DNA from: SIG607 sp045586405
Lineage (GTDB): Bacteria; Bacillota; Clostridia; Oscillospirales; Acutalibacteraceae
Direction of reading: 5' to 3'
Assembly: GCA_045586405.1 (NCBI GenBank)
Contig: JAZNAG010000082.1
Span: 1 to 39,446, forward strand
Length of the DNA stretch: 39,446 nucleotides
Positions within the stretch are counted from its first letter, which is position 1. Every line of letters starts with the position of its first letter. Below the pieces are notes generated by a model. It ran no database searches and had not been told where the DNA came from. It saw nothing but the letters and a program-made list of their open reading frames with translations. This document shows, in pieces, positions 32,266-39,446 of the stretch. Made by a program: the position numbers and the translations under genes.

Positions 32266-34674
32266 ATGAAACAGGAAAGATATAATTTTACTGAAATTGA
32301 AAAGAAATGGCAGGATATATGGGATAAAGAACAGCCCTTTGCCGCAAAGAATGACTATACTTTGCCTAAGTTCTACGGTCTTGTTGAATTCCCGTATCCT
32401 TCAGGTCAGGGCCTTCACGTAGGACATCCCCGTTCCTATACCGCCATTGATATAGTTGCGCGTAAAAAGCGTCTTCAGGGATATAATGTACTTTATCCTA
32501 TGGGTTGGGATGCTTTCGGTCTTCCTACCGAAAACTTTGCCATAAAGAATCATATCCATCCCGAAATTGTTACTAAAAACAATGTAGAAAACTTTAAACG
32601 TCAGTTAAAGTCTTTGGGCTTTTCTTTTGACTGGAACAGAGAAATAAATACCACCGATCCCGCTTATTATAAGTGGACACAGTGGATATTCTTAAAGCTT
32701 TTTGAAAACGGCCTTGCTTATAAAAAGAAGATGGCTGTTAACTGGTGTACTTCCTGTAAATGTGTACTTGCCAACGAAGAGGTTGTTAACGGCGTTTGTG
32801 AGCGTTGCGGCAGTCAGGTCGTACATAAGGAAAAGAGCCAGTGGATGCTCAAAATTACCGAGTACGCAGGTAAGCTTGTTGATGATCTTGCTACCGTTGA
32901 CTTTATTGACAGAGTAAAAACTCAGCAGGAAAACTGGATAGGCAGGTCATACGGTACTCAGGTTAAGTTTACTGCAACCACAGGCGATGTGTTTGAAATT
33001 TACACCACCCGTGCCGATACTCTTTTCGGTGCTACCTATATGGTGCTATCTCCCGAACATCCCCTTATTGAAAAATGGGCTGATAAAATTGAGAATATTG
33101 ATGAGGTTATAGCTTATAAGGCTGAGGCTGCAAAGAAATCAGACTTTGAAAGAACCGAACTTGCCAAAGACAAAACAGGCGTATGTTTAAAGGGTGTCAA
33201 GGCTGTAAACCCCGTAAATAATACCGAAATTCCGATTTTCATTTCCGACTATGTTCTTATTTCCTACGGTACGGGCGCTATTATGGCTGTTCCTGCTCAC
33301 GATACTCGTGACTGGGAATTCGCTAAGAAATTTGACCTTCCCATTATTGAGGTTGTAAAGGGCGGTAATGTAGCGGAAGAAGCCTTTACCGACTGCGCTA
33401 CCGGAATTATGGTTAATTCGGGCTTCCTTGACGGTATGAGCGTTGAAGAGGCTAAGGTTGCTATTCAAAAATATCTTACCGAAAAGGGTATAGGTGAAAA
33501 GAAAACCAACTATAAACTTCGTGACTGGGTATTCTCCCGTCAGCGTTATTGGGGCGAACCTATACCTATGGTTCATTGTGATTGTTGCGGATATGTACCC
33601 CTGCCTGAGAGTGAACTTCCTCTGCTTTTGCCTGAGGTAGAGTCTTACGAGCCTACCGATAACGGCGAATCACCCCTTGCCAATATTACCGAGTGGATAA
33701 ATACCACCTGTCCCAAGTGCGGCGGCAAGGCGGTTCGTGAAACCGATACAATGCCTCAGTGGGCAGGCTCTTCCTGGTATTTCCTTCGTTACTGTGACCC
33801 TCATAACGAAAACGCCCTTGCTTCTAAAGAGGCGCTTGAATATTGGGGACCTGTTGACTGGTACAACGGCGGTATGGAGCATACAACTCTACATCTCCTT
33901 TACAGCCGTTTCTGGCATAAATTTCTTTATGATATCGGTGTTGTGCCAAATCCCGAGCCTTATGCTAAGCGTACAAGTCACGGTATGATTCTTGGTGAAA
34001 ACGGCGAAAAAATGTCTAAATCAAGAGGCAATGTAATTAACCCCGATGACATTATAAATGAATACGGTGCCGATACAATGCGCCTTTATGAAATGTTTAT
34101 AGGCGACTTTGAAAAGGCTGCTCCCTGGAGTACATCTTCTATTAAGGGCTGTAAACGTTTCCTTGACAGAGTATGGGCTCTTAAAGATAATGTTATTGAC
34201 GGCGATGCTTACAGAAGTGAACTTGAAAGCGAAATTCATAAGATGATTCGCAAGGTTACCGACGATATTGAAAATCTTAAAATGAATACCGCTATTGCTT
34301 CTATGATGGCATTTATCAATACTGTGGGCAATACCATAAATAAGGCTGAGTATAAGACACTTCTTATACTTCTTAATCCCTTTGCTCCTCATATAACCGA
34401 GGAAATCTGGGAGGAACTCGGCTTTGAAGGCAGACTGAATCAGGCAAAATGGCCCCGGTATGATGAGGCTAAGTGCGTAGAAGCTACTGTTGAAATTGTT
34501 ATACAGATTAACGGAAAACTTCGCGGCAGAATAAATATACCTGCAGATATAAATGCAGAACAGGCTATCGCTCTTGCAAAAGAGGCGGAAGGTATATCTG
34601 CGTTTCTTGATGGTAAAACTATTGTTAAAGAACTTTATGTGCCCAAGAAACTGGTTAATATCGTAGTAAAATAA
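32266..34674 (+). CDS. leuS: Leucyl-tRNA synthetase
   Basis: This 802-residue class I synthetase charges tRNA-Leu. FPYPSGQGLHVGHPRSY carries the HIGH-type motif HVGH at about 50. A zinc region (CTSCKCVL, CERCG) and CP1 editing domain (TTRADTLFGATYMVLSPEHP, GTGAIMAVPAHDTRDWEFA) follow, then GENGEKMSKSRGNVI (KMSKS at about 583). The C-terminal anticodon-binding and tail domains end PKKLVNIVVK. The length is typical. It closes the long array and is followed by a terminator. No T-box lies in the 18-base gap before it, so its control must come from upstream. Confidence 0.97.
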   Translation: MKQERYNFTEIEKKWQDIWDKEQPFAAKNDYTLPKFYGLVEFPYPSGQGLHVGHPRSYTAIDIVARKKRLQGYNVLYPMGWDAFGLPTENFAIKNHIHPEIVTKNNVENFKRQLKSLGFSFDWNREINTTDPAYYKWTQWIFLKLFENGLAYKKKMAVNWCTSCKCVLANEEVVNGVCERCGSQVVHKEKSQWMLKITEYAGKLVDDLATVDFIDRVKTQQENWIGRSYGTQVKFTATTGDVFEIYTTRADTLFGATYMVLSPEHPLIEKWADKIENIDEVIAYKAEAAKKSDFERTELAKDKTGVCLKGVKAVNPVNNTEIPIFISDYVLISYGTGAIMAVPAHDTRDWEFAKKFDLPIIEVVKGGNVAEEAFTDCATGIMVNSGFLDGMSVEEAKVAIQKYLTEKGIGEKKTNYKLRDWVFSRQRYWGEPIPMVHCDCCGYVPLPESELPLLLPEVESYEPTDNGESPLANITEWINTTCPKCGGKAVRETDTMPQWAGSSWYFLRYCDPHNENALASKEALEYWGPVDWYNGGMEHTTLHLLYSRFWHKFLYDIGVVPNPEPYAKRTSHGMILGENGEKMSKSRGNVINPDDIINEYGADTMRLYEMFIGDFEKAAPWSTSSIKGCKRFLDRVWALKDNVIDGDAYRSELESEIHKMIRKVTDDIENLKMNTAIASMMAFINTVGNTINKAEYKTLLILLNPFAPHITEEIWEELGFEGRLNQAKWPRYDEAKCVEATVEIVIQINGKLRGRINIPADINAEQAIALAKEAEGISAFLDGKTIVKELYVPKKLVNIVVK

Positions 34675-34681
34675 TATATTT

Positions 34682-34713
34682 TCGTGGGGCAATTTTGCCC
34701 CACGATATTTTTA
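34682..34713 (+). terminator. Terminator of the leuS array
   Basis: TCGTGGGGCAA (34682-34692) pairs perfectly with TTGCCCCACGA (34695-34705), followed by TATTTTT. Confidence 0.9.
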
Positions 34714-34723
34714 AAGAAAGTGC

Positions 34724-34752
34724 TTGACAAAAGCAAACCACTTTGTTATAAT
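34724..34752 (+). promoter_or_regulatory. Promoter of tRNA-Lys
   Basis: Consensus TTGACA (34724-34729) and TATAAT (34747-34752) are 17 bases apart, 24 bases before the tRNA. Confidence 0.9.
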
Positions 34753-34776
34753 AAGTATCGTTGTAAAAATGAATAT

Positions 34777-34852
34777 GATCCATTAGCTCAGCCGGTAGAG
34801 CACATGACTTTTAATCATGGTGTCCGGAGTTCGATTCTCCGATGGGTCACCA
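34777..34852 (+). tRNA. tRNA-Lys (anticodon UUU)
   Basis: This 76-base cloverleaf has acceptor GATCCAT paired with ATGGGTC, anticodon stem CATGA/TCATG with loop CTTTTAA (anticodon TTT), T-loop TTCGATT, discriminator A and an encoded CCA. It has its own promoter and terminator, so it is a single-gene unit. Confidence 0.97.
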
Positions 34853-34853
34853 A

Positions 34854-34884
34854 AACCCGAAGCGAATGCTTCGGGTTCTTTTTT
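34854..34884 (+). terminator. Terminator of tRNA-Lys
   Basis: AACCCGAAGC (34854-34863) pairs with GCTTCGGGTT (34868-34877), with loop GAAT and a T-run. The next roughly 95 bases (34886-34979) show nothing I can assign. Confidence 0.92.
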
Positions 34885-34979
34885 GGTTATATTTGCCTAC
34901 GTTAAGTTATATTGCTGTGCAGTTATATTCAGCTTACGCCGACTGATACTAAAAAGTAAAAAAAATTTTCAAAAAACTC

Positions 34980-35008
34980 TTGACAACTTGAAAATATGGT
35001 GCTATACT
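34980..35008 (+). promoter_or_regulatory. Promoter of the first T-box/ligase unit
   Basis: TTGACA (34980-34985) and TATACT (35003-35008) are 17 bases apart, about 20 bases before stem I of the T-box. Confidence 0.85.
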
Positions 35009-35027
35009 CGTTCCATAATTTATAAAA

Positions 35028-35290
35028 GCTGTGACGAAGACGGTCAAGGATTTGTATTTTCAGAGAGTCGGTGGTTGCTGAAAACCGATAGTAGAAATTC
35101 TTAAAAGGCCCATCCCTTCCGAGCCGGAAGTCCGAAAGGTTATCCGAGTAGACGCTTCCCGTGATTGCTGCGTAAAGGCATAGGAATTGTTGGATTCCAA
35201 GAGTGGCGGAGTTTTCCGCAATTTGAGTGGTACCGCGAGTGTATTTTCACACCCGTCTCAAAGTTTTCTTTGAGATGGGTGTTATTTTTT
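35028..35290 (+). promoter_or_regulatory. T-box riboswitch 1 (specifier probably AUC, Ile)
   Basis: Stem I begins GCTGTGACGAAG, pairing with CTTCCGAGC. Its apical module has AGAG plus GGTTGCTGAAA, the conserved distal features. The T-box sequence AATTTGAGTGGTACCGCG is at 35220-35237. The terminator is ACACCCGTCTCAAAG (35249-35263) paired with CTTTGAGATGGGTGT (35268-35282), then T-rich bases. In T-boxes an uncharged cognate tRNA pairs its anticodon with the specifier and its CCA end with TGGN of the T-box, preventing termination. Placing the specifier one base before the CUUC strand, as in known glyQS leaders, gives AUC at 35112-35114. The specifier loop is atypical (13 versus 7 bases on its 3' side), so Ile is tentative. 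TGGT fits a tRNA with discriminator A. Confidence 0.9.
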
Positions 35291-35313
35291 AAAACAGAAA
35301 GGGAGTAATTATT

Positions 35314-37581
35314 ATGAAAACCAACACTGCAAAAGAACAACTGTTAGAAATAGCTCAGCGTATTAAGGAAATGCGAGAAATTATGGGCTGGTCTATTGCA
35401 GAAATGGCTTCTAAAACCGAAGTAAGCCAGGAAAAATATCTTTCCTACGAAAAGGCTGAAGCTGACATACCCTTTTCTTTCATTCATAAGTGTGCGTTGT
35501 GTTTTGATGTAGAACTTACCGAGCTTCTTGAAGGCAATTCGGCAAAACTTTCTACCTACACTGTAACACGAAAGGGAAAGGGTCAGTCTACTGCAAAGGA
35601 AGACGGCATAGACATTAAAAACCTTGCCCCTAAATTCAGAGATAAAATTGCTGAACCGTACTGGGTAAAATATGAATACTCAGCCGCACAGCAGAACAAA
35701 CCCATTCAGCTTTCCACCCACTCGGGACAGGAGTTTGACCTTGTAATGAGCGGTTCTCTTAAGGTGCAGGTAGGCGACCATACCGAAATTCTTGGCGAGG
35801 GAGACAGTATTTATTACAACAGTTCAATTCCTCACGGAATGATAGCCGTTGGCGGCACCGACTGTGTTTTCTGCGCCGTTGTTCTTCCCGGTGAAGAAGT
35901 AAAAGAGGAAAATGTGCGCCGCAGTCTTGTTTCTGCCAAAAAGTCTGAGGCACTTGTCTGCGAAAGATTTGTTGAAACCAAAGAAAATGAAGACGGCGAA
36001 CTTTTAGACATTAAGTTTAAAAATACCGATGAGTTTAACTTCGGTTTTGATATCGTTGACGGTATTGCAGAAAAATACCCCGAAAAACTTGCAATGCTTC
36101 ATGTTGACAGAGATAAGGTTGAAAGACGATTCACCTTTAAAGATATAAAACGCGCCTCTAACCAGTGCGCTAACTACTTTACTTCTCTCGGTATCAAGAG
36201 GGGAGATAAGGTAATGCTGGTGCTTAAACGTCATTATCAGTTCTGGTTCTGTATGGTAGCCCTTCACAAAATCGGTGCTGTGGCTATTCCTGCTACAAAT
36301 CAGCTTAAAGAACACGATTTTGAATACCGTTTCAATGCCGCAGGTGTAAATACTCTTGTATGTACCGCTGACGGCGATACTGCCGAAATTGCCCAGCGTG
36401 CTGCCGCTAACTGTCCCACCGTTAAGAACCTTGTTCTTGTAAACGGAAAGCGGGAGGGTTGGCACGATTTCGACAGCGAATACAAACTCTTCTCAGGCAA
36501 GTTTGACAGAGAGGAAAACGCTTCTGCAGGTGAGGAAACCGCCCTTATGTTCTTTACTTCGGGCACTACCGGTAATCCTAAAATGGCCGCTCATAAGCAT
36601 ACTTACGCTCTCGGTCATTTTGTTACTGCAAAATACTGGCATTGTTGCGAAAGAGACGGTTTGCACCTTACCATTTCGGATACAGGTTGGGGTAAATCGC
36701 TCTGGGGTAAACTTTACGGCCAGTGGCTTTGCGAGGGTGCTGTGTTTGTTTACGACTTTGACCGCTTTGATGCAGATGATATTCTGCCTATGTTTGCAAA
36801 TTACGGCATAACAACCTTCTGCGCACCTCCTACTATGCTCAGAATGCTTGTAAAGAGCGACCTTTCAAAATATGATTTATCTTCAATTAACCATATGACC
36901 ACAGCAGGTGAGGCATTAAATCCCGAAGTATTCCGTCAGTTTGAGGAAGCAACGGGACTTCAGATAATGGAAGGCTTCGGTCAGACCGAAACTACACTTA
37001 CCATTGCTAATCTTCGCGGAACCACCCCCAAGGTTGGCGCTATGGGTAAGGCTTCTCCTCAGTATGATGTTGATATTGTCGACCTTGACGGTAATCCCGT
37101 TGCTGACGGTGAAGTAGGCGAGATAGTTGTTCATACCAAGGACGGCGTTCCTTGTGGACTGTTTAAAGAGTATTATCTTGACGAAGAAAAGACAAGTGAC
37201 GCATGGCACGACGGTATGTACCATACAGGTGACACCGCGTGGAGAGATGAGGACGGATATTTCTGGTATGTAAGCCGTATTGATGATGTTATCAAATCTT
37301 CCGGTTATCGTATCGGACCCTTCGAAATCGAAAGCGTTATCATGGAACTCCCTTATGTTCTTGAGTGCGGCGTATCGGCTGCGCCCGATGAGGTAAGAGG
37401 TCAGGTTGTAAAGGCAAGTATCGTACTTGTTCCCGGAACCGAGCCTACGGAAGAACTCAAAAAAGAAATTCAAAACTATGTTAAAGAACATACCGCACCT
37501 TACAAATATCCGAGAATAGTTGTGTTTAAGGATGAACTTCCCAAAACTATTAGCGGTAAAATTCAGCGAAATAAACTGTAA
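35314..37581 (+). CDS. HTH-cupin-acyl-CoA synthetase fusion, copy 1
   Basis: This is a 755-residue three-part protein. Residues 12-74 form an XRE-type helix-turn-helix (RIKEMREIMGWSIAEMASKT). Residues 125-192 form a cupin barrel with potential metal ligands His136, Glu140 and His174. Residues about 230-755 form an AMP-forming acyl-CoA synthetase with TSGTTGNPK (415-423), GFGQTE (554-559), YHTGD (636-640), the hinge region SRIDDVIKSSGYRIGP and catalytic Lys749 in SGKIQRNKL. TISDTGWGKSLWG resembles medium-chain (ACSM-type) enzymes, which activate short, medium or branched acids to CoA thioesters via acyl-AMP. GAAAGGGAG precedes the ATG. The T-box leader makes expression depend on uncharged tRNA, possibly Ile. 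The substrate and the role of the HTH-cupin part are unknown; DNA binding or ligand sensing are options. Confidence 0.93.
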   Translation: MKTNTAKEQLLEIAQRIKEMREIMGWSIAEMASKTEVSQEKYLSYEKAEADIPFSFIHKCALCFDVELTELLEGNSAKLSTYTVTRKGKGQSTAKEDGIDIKNLAPKFRDKIAEPYWVKYEYSAAQQNKPIQLSTHSGQEFDLVMSGSLKVQVGDHTEILGEGDSIYYNSSIPHGMIAVGGTDCVFCAVVLPGEEVKEENVRRSLVSAKKSEALVCERFVETKENEDGELLDIKFKNTDEFNFGFDIVDGIAEKYPEKLAMLHVDRDKVERRFTFKDIKRASNQCANYFTSLGIKRGDKVMLVLKRHYQFWFCMVALHKIGAVAIPATNQLKEHDFEYRFNAAGVNTLVCTADGDTAEIAQRAAANCPTVKNLVLVNGKREGWHDFDSEYKLFSGKFDREENASAGEETALMFFTSGTTGNPKMAAHKHTYALGHFVTAKYWHCCERDGLHLTISDTGWGKSLWGKLYGQWLCEGAVFVYDFDRFDADDILPMFANYGITTFCAPPTMLRMLVKSDLSKYDLSSINHMTTAGEALNPEVFRQFEEATGLQIMEGFGQTETTLTIANLRGTTPKVGAMGKASPQYDVDIVDLDGNPVADGEVGEIVVHTKDGVPCGLFKEYYLDEEKTSDAWHDGMYHTGDTAWRDEDGYFWYVSRIDDVIKSSGYRIGPFEIESVIMELPYVLECGVSAAPDEVRGQVVKASIVLVPGTEPTEELKKEIQNYVKEHTAPYKYPRIVVFKDELPKTISGKIQRNKL

Positions 37582-37612
37582 TGCTATTTTTATCTCTATA
37601 ATAAAAGAAATA

Positions 37613-37641
37613 TTGACAATACCTAAAAGTTGTGATACAAT
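37613..37641 (+). promoter_or_regulatory. Promoter of the second T-box/ligase unit
   Basis: TTGACA (37613-37618) and TACAAT (37636-37641) are 17 bases apart, 15 bases before stem I. The gap after copy 1 holds no terminator, so read-through from unit 1 is also possible. Confidence 0.82.
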
Positions 37642-37656
37642 ATAACGGATAGTAAA

Positions 37657-37921
37657 GGCTTTGACGAAGAGTGCGCGTAATTCTTCCTTACAGAGAAACG
37701 GTGGTTGGTGTGAACCGTCAGGTTGGGATTATGTGTTTGTAGCTTCTGAGCCGGGGAGAAGAAAGTATTTCAAATATCAGTAGAACTCCTCCGTGATTGC
37801 TGCGTTAACGCATAGGAATTGTTAGATTCCAAGAGTGGCGGATTTCCGCAATTTGAGTGGTACCGCGGGTGTGATTATAGGCGCTCGTCTCAAAGGCATT
37901 ACTTTGGGACGGGTGTTTTTT
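37657..37921 (+). promoter_or_regulatory. T-box riboswitch 2 (specifier probably GUA, Val)
   Basis: Stem I is GGCT/AGCC, then GAAG/CTTC, a specifier loop with AGTG on the 5' side and TTTGTAG on the 3' side, and CGCGTA/TATGTG above it. The apical module is CAGAGA plus GGTTGGTGTGA. This loop has the same 4+7 size as glyQS leaders; counting one base before CTTC gives specifier GTA at 37739-37741 (Val). The T-box AATTTGAGTGGTACCGCG is at 37850-37867. The terminator is 37882-37895 paired with 37902-37915, then six T. TGGT fits discriminator A, as in tRNA-Val. The region from 37795 to 37867 is nearly identical to leader 1, showing common origin. Confidence 0.9.
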
Positions 37922-37949
37922 ACGTCCCGACGGAAATGGAGATAAAGGT

Positions 37950-39446
37950 ATGGAACAAATTACAGGACTGGACTTTAAAATCAAAGAAATGGCGGGGCGT
38001 ATCAGAGAGCTTCGCGAAATTGAAGGTCTGACAGCTGAGCAAATGGCAGAAAAAACTGCCGTTTCGGTAAATGAGTATTTAGAGTGCGAAAACGGTAACA
38101 GCGATTTAAACTTTGCTTTTATCTACCGTTGTGCTTTAGCGCTTAACGTAAACGTTACCGATATTATTGAGGGTTACAGCCCTACACTTAAATCATATAC
38201 CGTTACCCGCGCAGGTTCCGGACAGAAAATTGCGCAGGCTCACGGCATGACCTATTATAACCTTGCTTACGCTTTCAAAAACCGTATTGCAGAACCTCTT
38301 TATGTTCGCAGTATTTATAGCGAAGAAGCGCAGACTAAGGATATTGAGCTTACCACCCATGCGGGACAGGAACTTGATATAATCATTGATGGTCAGCTTA
38401 TGGTTCAGGTGGGTGAGCATAAGGAGATACTGGGCCCGGGAGATAGCATTTACTATGATAGTGACGTTGCTCACGGTATGATAGCAATCGGCGGTAAGGA
38501 CTGTCTTTTCTACGCTATTGTTTTAAATCCCACAGGTGAACCTATTCCCGAGCTTTTACCTGCTAAAACCGTTCTTGAGCCTAAGGCGGTTAAGAAGGAC
38601 GATAAAGAGCGTGTATATCATAAATATGTAGGTGTTACCGAAAATGATAACGGCACTCCCGTTTCGGTTAAGTTTAAAAATACCGAAAAATTCAATTTCG
38701 GTTTTGATGTAGTAGATGAAATTGCTCATAAAACCCCTGAAAAACGCGCAATGCTTCATATATCAAGGGATGGCACAGAAAGAAGTTTCACCTTCAAAGA
38801 TATTGAAAAGGCTTCAAATCAGTGCGCCAATTACTTTAAATCTCTCGGTATCAAAAAAGGCGACCGCGTTATGCTGGTGCTTAAACGCCATTATCAGTTC
38901 TGGTTCTCAATTATTGCACTTAATAAACTTGGCGCCATAGCAATACCTGCTACAAATCAGCTTGTTGAACACGATTTTGATTATCGTTTCAAATCGGCAG
39001 AGGTTAGCACAATTATTTGTACTGCCGACGGTGATACCGCATATCAGGCAGAACTTGCGGCTAAGAATAATCCTCAGCTTGTAAATAAACTTATAGTTAA
39101 TGGCAGCCGTGAAGGCTGGAGAAGTTTTGACGAGGAATATATCCTTTACAGCACCCATTATAAGCGTACCGAGGATACTGCTTGCGGTGACGATTTGATG
39201 CTTATGTACTTTACTTCGGGTACATCAGGCTATCCAAAAATTGCCGCACACAGCTATAAATATCCTCTCGGTCATTTCCATACCGCAAAATATTGGCACT
39301 GTGTTGACCCCGACGGACTTCATCTTACAATTTCCGACACGGGCTGGGCAAAATCCCTCTGGGGTAAGCTCTACGGTCAGTGGATGAGCGAAGCCGCAAC
39401 ATTCGTATATGACTTTGACCGATTCAATGCGGCAGATATTCTTCCC
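37950..39446 (+). CDS. HTH-cupin-acyl-CoA synthetase fusion, copy 2 (3' end outside window)
   Basis: The frame is open from ATG 37950 to the window end: 499 codons of what should be about 750. It starts MEQITGLDFKIKEMAGRIRELREIEGL and has the same order as copy 1: XRE HTH (about 14-77), cupin (ELTTHAGQELDIIIDGQL, DSDVAHGMIAIGG) and the N-terminal part of the AMP ligase, with MYFTSGTSGYPK and TISDTGWAKSLWGKLYGQW. The catalytic C-terminal Lys lies outside the window. GGAG lies 8 bases before the ATG; an out-of-frame ATG at 37936 is a shadow. It is clearly paralogous to copy 1 but diverged, especially in the linker between cupin and ligase, which suggests different substrates. Control is by T-box 2. 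Confidence 0.92.
   Translation, partial: MEQITGLDFKIKEMAGRIRELREIEGLTAEQMAEKTAVSVNEYLECENGNSDLNFAFIYRCALALNVNVTDIIEGYSPTLKSYTVTRAGSGQKIAQAHGMTYYNLAYAFKNRIAEPLYVRSIYSEEAQTKDIELTTHAGQELDIIIDGQLMVQVGEHKEILGPGDSIYYDSDVAHGMIAIGGKDCLFYAIVLNPTGEPIPELLPAKTVLEPKAVKKDDKERVYHKYVGVTENDNGTPVSVKFKNTEKFNFGFDVVDEIAHKTPEKRAMLHISRDGTERSFTFKDIEKASNQCANYFKSLGIKKGDRVMLVLKRHYQFWFSIIALNKLGAIAIPATNQLVEHDFDYRFKSAEVSTIICTADGDTAYQAELAAKNNPQLVNKLIVNGSREGWRSFDEEYILYSTHYKRTEDTACGDDLMLMYFTSGTSGYPKIAAHSYKYPLGHFHTAKYWHCVDPDGLHLTISDTGWAKSLWGKLYGQWMSEAATFVYDFDRFNAADILP

Noticed and set aside
34886..34979. Possible small gene or RNA between tRNA-Lys and the first T-box promoter
   Set aside because: AT-rich sequence with stops in all frames and no stable hairpin or ribosome site.
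37936..38031. ATG 37936 as start of a separate small protein
   Set aside because: It is out of frame with the HTH domain, ends after about 31 codons, and overlaps the ribosome site of copy 2.
1..39446. CRISPR array, rRNA genes, phage defence cluster or IS element
   Set aside because: No regularly spaced repeats, rRNA sequence, transposase or known defence protein motifs were seen.

Overview
This window looks like the chromosome of an anaerobic, spore-forming low-to-mid GC Clostridia, probably an Oscillospirales/Ruminococcaceae-type gut or rumen bacterium. The evidence is the gene content and order (yunB, a ytvI-like gene, cdaA-cdaR, infC-rpmI-rplT, rnc-smc-ftsY, nadD-yqeK-rsfS), strong GGAGG ribosome binding sites, TTGACA/TATAAT promoters, tRNAs with encoded CCA, and T-box and L20-leader attenuators. 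The species assignment is inference.

Layout. (1) 1-4330 is the right-hand end of an integrative mobilisable or conjugative element: a cut-off accessory protein, a MobP-type relaxase, a ParB-like protein, a small conserved protein and a large serine recombinase, all co-directional and overlapping or nearly so. (2) 4331-4610 holds two hairpins and a tRNA-Leu(UAG) on the minus strand, with its own promoter and terminator. (3) 4670-9536 is a mixed block: a cytidylate-kinase-like protein, the sporulation protein YunB, a minus-strand ACT-domain/Nudix pair, a YtvI/AI-2E-type membrane protein, a DUF3343 protein and a NifS-like cysteine desulfurase. (4) 9631-15924 holds the c-di-AMP synthase pair cdaA-cdaR, an unrecognised membrane-anchored protein, recD2, a comF-type gene and an mreB paralogue. 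(5) 15933-17287 is the autoregulated infC-rpmI-rplT operon with leader, attenuator, ATT start and terminator. (6) 17312-34674 is a tightly packed 15-gene housekeeping array (rRNA methyltransferase, dprA, topA, trmFO, plsX, rnc, radical SAM, smc, ftsY, rdgB, yhbY, nadD, yqeK, rsfS, leuS), followed by a terminator and tRNA-Lys(UUU). (7) 34980-39446 holds two consecutive copies of one module: promoter, T-box riboswitch, then a gene encoding HTH + cupin + acyl-CoA synthetase in one chain. The second copy runs off the window.

The most unusual system is region 7. T-box leaders normally sense uncharged tRNA ahead of aminoacyl-tRNA synthetase, amino-acid biosynthesis or transport genes. Here they stand before acyl-CoA/AMP ligases. 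Alignment of the two specifier loops suggests GUA (Val) for the second leader and, less firmly, AUC (Ile) for the first. A coherent hypothesis is that the enzymes activate branched short-chain acids (isobutyrate, 2-methylbutyrate), so that acyl-CoA can be reductively carboxylated to the 2-oxo acids of Val and Ile when the matching tRNA is uncharged. The T-boxes and domain fusion are visible in sequence; the substrate and pathway are inference.
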